From Neostapfia colusana (taxonomy: Eukaryota > Streptophyta > Magnoliopsida > Poales > Poaceae), in contig JASWHV010000013.1 in the NCBI GenBank assembly GCA_030760725.1, forward strand, positions 42,132,699 to 42,196,698: a stretch of 64,000 bases of DNA, read 5' to 3'. Made by a program: the position numbers and the translations under genes. Position 1 is the first letter of the stretch. Each line of letters starts with the position of its first letter. Below are positions 56,341 to 64,000 of the stretch, one piece after another. Under the pieces are notes generated by a model. The model worked only from the letters and a program-made list of their open reading frames with translations. It had not been told where the DNA came from and made no database searches.

Positions 56341-57687
56341 AAAGCTCACATTAAAACATGTGGATTAGTACGCAAAGTTGGGGGAAATTCAAATTTTCAA
56401 AGTCATTTGCAGCTAGCCGTACACTAGTAATACTAATGCAAATTCAAAACTGAAATTTCCCAAAGTGTGAAAATTGCACATTGGACTCCCCCCCCCAATG
56501 TGATCATCACATTTGATATAGCACCCCTGCCAAAGTTCATACAAATTGAACTTTGGTTGCTATGGATTTGGATCAATGGAAGAGGACGGATTGAAATTCC
56601 CAATCAAATTCAAATGTCCAAATGCAATTCAAACTTCACCATCCAAAACTGAATTCTTTTGAATTCCAATTGAGCTCATGAATTTGTGGCTAAGTCTAGG
56701 ATTCAATTGTGAGTAGATGGTGAAAATATAAGCTGAGAAATGAAAAATAATTACAGGGGAGGGGGACCTGCTTGACAGTGACTGAGAAAATCACTGTACC
56801 GACTCATCTCAGTGCGAGCTCTCGGGTGAGAACGGCCGCGCCACATGAATTCTACCTCGGCCAGTGAAATCCACCTCACAGTGAATTCCTTGCCTCGAAA
56901 GCCAGCAAGACGAGCTGCTCAGTTCATTCTCTTCGCTCCTGATTGAAAACCAGTTCGCACCCACGCCGTTCTTGCTCCCGCGAACGAGTTCTTCGCCGCC
57001 ACTCTCTATTCACCAGTGACCGGCTGATCCCGACCGTTTCGTGCACCACACGAAGAAGAAAAGGTGTGCCTGAGCACGGCTGAAGCTGCAGGAGAAAGTC
57101 GTTTGCCATTTCATGGGGTGTCGAGCGACTATGCTCGTTTATTTCCATGGTGTGCTCTAGGGTTAGAGCCCGGTCATCGGCAAAATTCGTTGCACACAGG
57201 CAACCGCCGCTCGAGCTGCACACCAGACACGTTCTAGATCATCTAGTGCACCTCCTCGATCAAGTTGCATCGAGTTTCATCCACTAGAACCCTAGCTACG
57301 CAGGTTTTTCATGCCGATGGCCTAAAATAGGGCACCTCACTAGTGAGGTCCTAGTTGCTGCCATTTTCACGAGGATCAGGGTTCAAATCCTTGCTCAGCA
57401 TGTTCCCATGGTGCTATCAGGAGAACACCGAGTTGGACGTCGGCGATGAGATACCAGCCGCTGTCACCGCCGCGACCACTATTCCTGCCATCGCCGAGCG
57501 CCGGTGAGTGCATCAGCGTATCCCTCGTGTAAAGTTGTGCACAGGCGGCGAGTTATGTCGAAGATCGTGCCCTAGAACGGCCAGCAGTGAGCTCTCCGGC
57601 AAGTCGCCACTGTGGGCAGCGCGAGGAAGAAGAAGGGGGTGGGCCCCGCATGGCAGTGAGAGAAAACCAGGCCCAGGATCTGCTGTG
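56341..57687 (+). repeat. LTR-like fragment, plus strand, cut by family 4 LTR
   Basis: AT-rich start, then a GC-rich promoter-like part; the end (57580-57660, GCTCTCCGGC ... AAGAAGGGGGTGG) resembles family 1 LTR 31660-31725. It stops abruptly at 57687 where the minus-strand family 4 LTR begins. No intact coding region is seen; short ORFs on both strands are unconvincing. Confidence 0.45.
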
Positions 57688-58372
57688 TGTGACGGACCAA
57701 AATCCATACAATCCAGGATCACAGAGGGTGATGCCACGCGATGCGACACCTAACAGCACACAAGATAAGAAACATAGTATTACATTCAAACTTACTGAAT
57801 TTGTATAAATAGTACAAACCATCAGTTTACATCTACTTACTGAGTTTACTGCAGCAGAAATTATTTATACAACTCACGCCTACCCCTAACTAGCAAAAGT
57901 TTGTTGTCCAGCCCTACGGACAACCCACACTAGCTACACCCAGCTTCACTGCAGCGTGCACGGCTCCCACACAGCCGTAGTCCCCGATGGAGGATAGACC
58001 TCGCCGGTGAACCCATACTCTGAGTCCGTGGGGTACTCCTCACCTGCAAACACTCAGAGCAGCAACCATGAGCAAGATGGCTCAGCAAGTCTTAACCGAC
58101 TCTCCTACTCAAGAAACTCTACATGCATGTCATACCAAAGATAGGAAGGAAGGTTGTAGCAAAGGACACGCCTACAAGTTCATCCTTACTTCATATTTTA
58201 GCCAAAAGTTAAAAGTTTATAAATTGGAAATTTTATGAGCAATATTTGGTGGCACACATGTTGCAATACAAATTATTCATAACAGCAGCAATGCATCACA
58301 ATCATTCCATATATTTACTACGTCACAACTCAGTGAACAAGCAGTACTCATTACCGCGAGGGACGGAGAATC
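57688..58372 (-). repeat. Family 4 LTR, minus strand, 3'-end part
   Basis: Begins (complement of the LTR end) TGTGACGGACC at 57688. It carries exon beta at 57946-58043 and is broken at 58372 by the plus-strand solo LTR; it continues at 62084. No PBS lies to its left, so it is a 3' LTR or solo LTR. Confidence 0.85.
58368..58372. other. Target-site duplication GAATC, left copy
   Basis: Repeated at 62079-62083, exactly flanking the solo LTR. Confidence 0.9.
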
Positions 58373-59086
58373 TGTAAAAGCCCAATATTTTACTTGCTAG
58401 AGTCTTCATTACATCACCACAAACCAGTTCATTTTGATCACAACTCATGAACACATGTGAAGAGCAAGTAACGACTATCAAGAGGGTTATTAGAGGAAGA
58501 ACTCACAAATCCAAAAGTAGGATCTCACACATATAAACATGAGAGGCTGAGCTCACCATTAGGCCCTAAATATTCTTAGGTGTGCTCATGCCAAGTTTCA
58601 TGCGAGTTCAAATTCTTTTGAGGTACTTTTGGATACAATTGCAAAAAGGGCTATTTGAATGCAAATTCAAATATCAGCCACTTTAATCACTTGGATTCAA
58701 AAGTCGACTTCATATTCAGACTCAGCAAATTTTTCTGAGTTAGTCCTCCAATTTTCATCGTCATTGGAGTTTATCTTGTCGGGAGCTACATTTGAAGTAA
58801 TTCAAACTGAATTTGAACTTCAAATTCAAATGCAAAACAAATTTGGTGAAAGAGACTCCAAGTTGAGGATTTCAAATTCAGCTAATGATTTGGCGATGAA
58901 GGCTGAGTAGATGAGATCTTTGCAGTGAAAACAAAAGAAAAGAGAGAAGAGGGAAAGAGGGCCCACATGTCAGTCCCACAAGCTGAGAGAACCGCCACAA
59001 CCCACGGGCTCTGTTCGGCGAGCTTCTCCCGCAGGCACCACCTCTTGCTCACCGCGCCCCGAGCAAGACACCGAGCCATCTCGTGT

Positions 59087-59093
59087 TATAAAT
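59087..59093 (+). promoter_or_regulatory. TATA box of family 4 solo LTR
   Basis: TATAAAT within GC-rich sequence, about 715 bp into the LTR, the position expected from families 1 and 2. Confidence 0.5.
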
Positions 59094-60613
59094 GTGGAGG
59101 CGTCGTGTGAAGGGATCAACACGTTCTTGCCCACGTGAACCGGCCCTACCTCATTCCCTACGTCCTCCCCCAGCCCGAAGAAACTTCACCGCCGCTCGGT
59201 TGGTTTCGGCTCCCTGGCGCCCGCTTGCTACAAGAATTTTCGTGGCCGACACCCTACAACAAAGACGACCGCCCTAAGGTTCTTGACACGGCTGTGCAAA
59301 CCTCTCATCCTCTCATGCATTTCCGAGGGAGAATTTCCCCGTTTACGTTTTTGGTGTTCAAAGAACCGAGCCGGCCGAAACTCCAAAATTCATAGTGATC
59401 AATTCACCACAGCATATGCCGAGCTTCTAGACCATCCCACGGCCATCTAGGATAAAAAATCATCAAAACCCTTCGAGTATATGCTCTGCTCTTCGAGTTT
59501 TTTAGTTGCCACCGATTTTTGACCTAGGTCCATGGTGAGCTCCCATCTACGGCCGTTTTCACGGCGAACCGGCTCCATATCCGTTCTTAGCATATCACCA
59601 GGAAGCTGTAGGGCCAAGAGTTGGTCGGAATAAGCCTCTGTAGGAGCCGGGTGATGTCGCCGGAGCTTCTCCGTAGCAGCAGCCCATCGCGGTTAGGGTT
59701 CTGGTCACCGGTGCCTCGGCCGACCCCGTGGATGAATTCCCCGTGTGTCTAAACTTAGAGGCGGTGAGATTTAGCCCTAGAGTAGGCCGGGAAGTCACTT
59801 CCGGTGGACCTTACCGGAGAGCGCCACCACCCGAGCTCGGCCGCGCGGGAGAAAGAAGAAAGCGTGTGGTGAGGCCCGCACGCAGGGTTTAAACTTTTCT
59901 TTGAATTTCAGATTTTAGTTCAAACTTCAACTGCCCATAACTTTTGCTAGGAATCTCCAAATTTATTGAACCAAATTTTGTTGGATTCATCTCTTTGAGT
60001 ACCATCCATCAAAAGAAGTGTCAGTTCATGAAACTTATTATTTTTCCTGAATTAATTCCCTAAATTTTAAAATGTTGGGAATTTTATCTGAAGAATTCCT
60101 TTATGGAAAATTCTGAAATTTGGCCAGGATTTTTATATGAAAATCCTTGAGTCACATGAAAAATTTCATATCCATTTAAGTTCATTTAGTCCCCCTAAAG
60201 GTGTGATTAAGTGAACTGCCCTGACAAAGTAGAAAATGTACAGAAATTTTTTTCAGAATTTTCTCAAGTCTTGATTAGGGCATAAGTTTCTCTAGGATTC
60301 TTCGAATTACATTTAACCAAGTCCATTAGAACCATATCAAACTCTAGTTTCCAGAAAGTAATGGTTTGATCCATGAAAATCTCTGGAAATCCATAGAAAC
60401 TCTAGTAATGACCATTTAGGCTTTTATTTTTGCAGAGCTTAAATGAGCTTTGTTTCAAATGAAATTGGGTCAAGTGTCTGGTTAGGTTCTTACCAAGCCA
60501 CAGAAAAATTTTCAGAGCAAAATGGGATGTCTAGCTAGAGTTATAGTTTCTTATATGTTAAATTCCACACATTTGCATTTAAATTGACATATCGTTAAAT
60601 TGCTTACGTGTAG

Positions 60614-61817
60614 TCGCTGAACGCGAGGAGACCCCGGAGGTTTTGGACTTCATACTTCTGGAGGAGACACTAACCCCTGACCAGCAGAAACAAGACAAGC
60701 CCCGGTTTGCATTTAGAAAGTTTTATCAAGTTTTGCTTTATACTCACTTAGTTTGAAGTATGTATGTGCATTAGGTGTAGGATGGTTGAAACCCCAAATG
60801 CATAACCAGATTATTCTAAAGGGAGTGAGGGTAGTGTCTAATCACTCGAGTAGTTCCTGCTGTTCTTAATATTTATAGACTTCGGTACAAGTCGAGTAGT
60901 TGGAATCTACTAGCGAGTATAGGGTTTGGGACACACGGGATTGGTTCGGGATGTGAGACAACTTTAGTAAGAACAAAATGAGACTAGGCAGGGGCTAGGA
61001 CGCAGCAAGAGTAAGTCTTGTGTGCGTAGCCCTGTCCTTGTCGATTGAGGACCGATCTGTGTGCGGCCCACGCTGATCAAGTTTGAATGTACCGAAGGCA
61101 TATCGAATATATGGGGTATGATAAACTGATGCAACCTATACCCCCGGGCTTTGAGGCATAATGCACCAATTTATAGGTGTAGGTTGAGGGTAGCAAGGTG
61201 GAAATCCACTAACGGTCATAGAGAGATGCTCCGTGTAGGGAACCTTCTGTCCGTTTAGGTGCGACCAGTTTGACGTTTGGGCTGTTGGGTGAAAGGTTGT
61301 CCTGTATGACATCGAGTTAGCGTGCTGTGCAGCTCCGAGGATGAGCGTACGTGACGTGCTATTCGGGTATCCTTGCAGGTGTATATCGAGTCGATTCGCC
61401 GTCCCTCACGGTAATGAGTACCACTAGGTCACTGAGTCGTGACGTAGGTTAACCTTTGAAATGTTATGATTCAATACTGCTGATATGAATAACTTGTATT
61501 GTTACATGTGTGCCACCAGATATTGCTTACTAAATTTCAGATTTGTGAACCATTAACTTGTGGCTAAAAGATGAATAAAGGATGAACTTGTAGTCGTGTT
61601 TGCTGCAAACTTTCATCCTATATTCGAGTGTGATTTGCATGTAGGATTTCAGGTGTAGGTGCGTCGGTTATGACATTCTGAGCCATCGTGCTCACGGTTG
61701 CTGCTATGTGTGTTTGCAGGTGAGGAGTACCCCACCGACTCACAGTACGAGTCCACCGGTGAGGGCTACCCTCCGTCGGGGACTACGGCTGAGTGGGAGA
61801 CATACACGCCACGTTGA
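60614..61817 (+). other. Candidate mini-gene in family 4 solo LTR
   Basis: Exon alpha 60614-60694 (81 nt, as in family 1) contains TPEVLDFILLEETLTPDQQ; compare EPEVLDFVTPEEQLAYDQE in family 1. Exon beta 61720-61817 follows TGTTTGCAG and runs open to TGA (GEEYPTDSQYESTGEGYPP and TAEWETYTPR). The joint G|GT again gives glycine in phase 1. The donor reads ACAAGC, not GCAAGC, so this copy may have lost splicing. Confidence 0.45.
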
Positions 61818-62078
61818 GGCTGTGTGAAGCAAGTGTGGGTTGTCTATAGGGCCGGATAACCAACTTTTGCTAGTTAGGTGTTGGCGTGAGTTGTATGAAT
61901 ACTTTCTGCTGCAGTAGACTCTGTAATTAGATGTAAAATGAAGGTTTGTACTACTTTTGTACAAATTTAGTATGTTTCAATGTAATACTACGTTTCCTTA
62001 TCGTGTGTGTTGTCGGGTGTCGCATCGTGCAGCACCACCCTCTGTGATCCTGGAATGTACGGATTTTGGTCCGTCACA

Positions 62079-62083
62079 GAATC
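62079..62083. other. Target-site duplication GAATC, right copy
   Basis: Matches 58368-58372. Confidence 0.9.
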
Positions 62084-64000
62084 GGCTCGATATACACCTG
62101 CAGGGATACCCGAATAGCACGTCAGGTACGCCCATCCTCGGAGCTGCGATGGCATGCTCAACCGATGTCGTACGGGATAATCTTTCACCAAACATCCCAA
62201 ACGTCGAACCGGTCGCACCGAAATGAGCAGGAGGTTCCCTACACGGAGCATCTCTCTATGCCCGTTAGTGGATTTCCACCTTGCTTCCCTCAACCTACAC
62301 CTATAAATCGGTGTTCAATGCCTCGACGCCCGGAGGTATAGGTTACATCAGTTTATCGGACCCAATATAGCCGACATGCCTACATTCAAACTTGTTTAGC
62401 GGGGCCTCACACGGATTGGTCCTCAATCGACAGAGGCAGGGCTACGCACACAAGACTTCCTCTTGCTTCATCCTACGCCCCTGCCTAGTCTCATTTTTCT
62501 TACTAAAGTTATCTCACATCTCGAACCAATCCCGTATGTGGCGAATCCTATACTCACGAGTAGATTCAAACTACTCGACTTGTACCGAAGTCTATGAGAC
62601 ATTAAGCAAAGCATATTCTAATCAAGGACTTAGACACTAACCTTACTATCTTTAGGATAATCTCGTTATGCATTTAGGGTTTCAATCATCCTGCACCTAA
62701 TGCACACCCATACAACAATCTAAGTGGGGATAAAGCAAAACTTGATAAAAACTGTTAAATGCAAACCGTGGCTTGCCTTGTTTCTTATGGTCAGTGGTTA
62801 GAGTTTCTTCCGGAGGTATGAAGTCCAAGATCTCCAGGGCTCTCTCGCCTTCAATTACTACACGTAATTAAATTACTGACATGTGTCAAATTCAATGCAA
62901 ATGTGTTGATTTAAACATATGAAGACCCTAACTATAGCTAGACATCTCTTTTGGCTCTGAAGTTTTTTACTGTGGCTTGGTTAGAACCTAACAAGAGACT
63001 TGGCCAAGTTTCATTTGATACAAAGCTCATTTGAGCCCTGCACAAATAAAGGTCTAAATGGCCATTTCTAGAGCTTCTAAGGATTTCCAAGGATTTACAT
63101 GGAGCGAAACATTACTTTCTGGACACTAGAGTTTCAGATGGTTTTAATGGAGTTGGTTTCATGTAATTTGGAGAATCCTAGAGAAAGTTATGCTCTAATC
63201 AAGTTTGAGAAAATTTCTGAAAATGTTTCTGAACATTTTTCATTTTCTCTGGTTCAGTTCACTTAATCAAACCATTAGGTGGACTTAATTTACTTGGATG
63301 GATTTGAAATTTTCAGGTGACTCAAAGATATTTTACTGAACATCCTAGCCAAATTTTCTGGAACTGAAACTTATTTTCTGGAAAGTACTCGGAGAGCTGA
63401 ATCCAAAAAATTTTGTTCACTAAATTTGGACAATCCAAGCAAAAGTTATGGGCTTCTAAAATTTGAACTGAATCTGCGATTAAAATAATTCCGGAAAAGT
63501 TCAAATGTCTGACGCTGGGGCCCTGGGGTGACATGGCGCCACCAGAGACGCCGACACACGGGGCCACAGAGTCGTTTGCGCGTAGCCACAAATCGATCCA
63601 GCGCCACAGACGATCCGACCCGGTTTTAACTGAGACTGACGTGTGGGATCCGCGAGGCTTCTTCTTCCTCACGCTCCCGCGGCAGTTTGTCACCCACCTC
63701 GCCGGAGCACTTGCCGGGAGGGGGTTCCCGTGCCCCGAACAAAACAAAACTCGCCGCCTCCACCTAAAATTGCTCAGGGAATATGCTGCCGACCTTGGCA
63801 CCACCCGGCGATCGCCGGAAATGGCCGTGCGACGGCGACAGCCTCCATGGCAAGTTTGGCGATGTCGCTATGGCGCTGTAGTGCCTCAAAATCCTTTCAG
63901 TTGGCTCCTACAGAACTGCCACGACCTCCAGAGCATAGACCAAGACCCTGATCTTGCGGAGAGTGGCGGCAATAATGACTTCATTGTGTGACCTAGGTCT
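62084..64000 (-). repeat. Family 4 LTR, minus strand, continuing past window end
   Basis: Continues the LTR broken at 58372 and includes exon alpha (62777-62857). The GC-rich promoter-side part (63500-64000) corresponds to the first-exon region of the family. The open frames near the end (for example 63533-63991) are LTR sequence read antisense and are not called as genes. Confidence 0.85.

Larger units (their letters stand above)
58373..62078 (+). repeat. Family 4 solo LTR (3706 bp), plus strand
   Basis: TGTAAAAGCC ... GGTCCGTCACA with GAATC on both sides and no internal region. A TATA box (TATAAAT, 59087-59093) follows a GC-rich segment; exon alpha is 60614-60694, exon beta 61720-61817, and the GGTGTCG stem-loop-like block lies near 62018. 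It is inserted in inverted orientation into an LTR of its own family, so its right half and the sequence to the right of 62084 form a long imperfect inverted repeat. Confidence 0.93.
57946..62857 (-). other. Candidate mini-gene in family 4 LTR, split by solo LTR
   Basis: Exon alpha 62857-62777 (81 nt, after GTGTAG) is open with donor CAAG|GCAAGC. Exon beta 58043-57946 (98 nt, after GTTTGCAG) is open to TGA. Beta has exactly the length of the solo LTR copy and keeps GEEYPTDS...TGE.YPPSGTTA.WE, while the LTR around it has diverged. The inserted solo LTR makes splicing of this copy unlikely. Confidence 0.45.

Noticed and set aside
63533..63991. 152-codon ORF at the window end
   Set aside because: It is antisense within the minus-strand family 4 LTR; the solo LTR equivalent does not keep it open.
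1..64000. CRISPR arrays, operons, bacterial promoters
   Set aside because: There are no spaced short direct repeats or bacterial gene order; the sequence is plant retrotransposon DNA throughout.

Overview
This window looks like intergenic heterochromatin of a plant with a large genome, most likely a grass. I found no host gene, tRNA, rRNA or prokaryotic feature. Nearly every base can be placed in long-terminal-repeat (LTR) retrotransposons of the Ty3/gypsy chromovirus type: one polyprotein in the order gag-protease-RT-RNase H-integrase, a chromodomain-like C-terminus, a primer-binding site matching initiator tRNA-Met (TGGTATCAGAGC), and LTRs of 3.4-4.7 kb. The pol text and long LTRs suggest the Tekay/Del-like clade; that placement is from family knowledge, not a tree. 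For convenience I call the families 1 (LTR 4045 bp), 2 (LTR about 3.4 kb), 3 (LTR about 4.7 kb) and 4 (LTR about 3.7 kb).

Layout. 1-7772: family 1 copy on the minus strand, cut by the window edge (gag fragment, an extra upstream ORF 'ORF0', leader, complete 5' LTR). It sits inside the 5' LTR of a family 2 element on the plus strand (7773-22376) whose ORF0, gag and pol carry many frameshifts and stops; the 3' LTR of that element contains a family 2 solo LTR (17851-21261, target duplication ATGAT). 22377-30035 and 45476-46315: old minus-strand relatives of family 1 (LTR pieces at 22377-23493 and 24027-28063, pol remnants). 30036-45470: a complete, apparently intact family 1 element on the plus strand, with two 4045-bp LTRs, target duplication TTGTG, ORF0 of 314 aa and an unbroken 1518-aa gag-pol. 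46316-57687: fragments of families 3 and 1-like, plus a degenerate gag-like stretch. 57688-64000: a minus-strand family 4 LTR split by a plus-strand family 4 solo LTR (58373-62078, target duplication GAATC).

The most interesting signals are inside and just after the LTRs. (i) Several LTR families carry, at equivalent places downstream of the promoter, two short exon-like segments that can be joined in frame across a 1.0-1.1 kb putative GC-AG intron (phase 1); substitutions between copies fall mainly at third codon positions. This would be a small acidic protein, or the C-terminal part of one, encoded in the transcribed part of the LTR. (ii) Families 1 and 2 both place an extra ORF ahead of gag, with splice-acceptor-like AG just before the ATG of ORF0 and of gag. 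(iii) A stem-loop with a 7-nt loop recurs near the 3' end of the LTRs, with compensatory base changes. (iv) Two almost identical family 1 copies face each other as an inverted repeat of at least 7.8 kb.

All positions and comparisons were read by eye. Identity counts are approximate minimum counts, and family ages are rough inferences.
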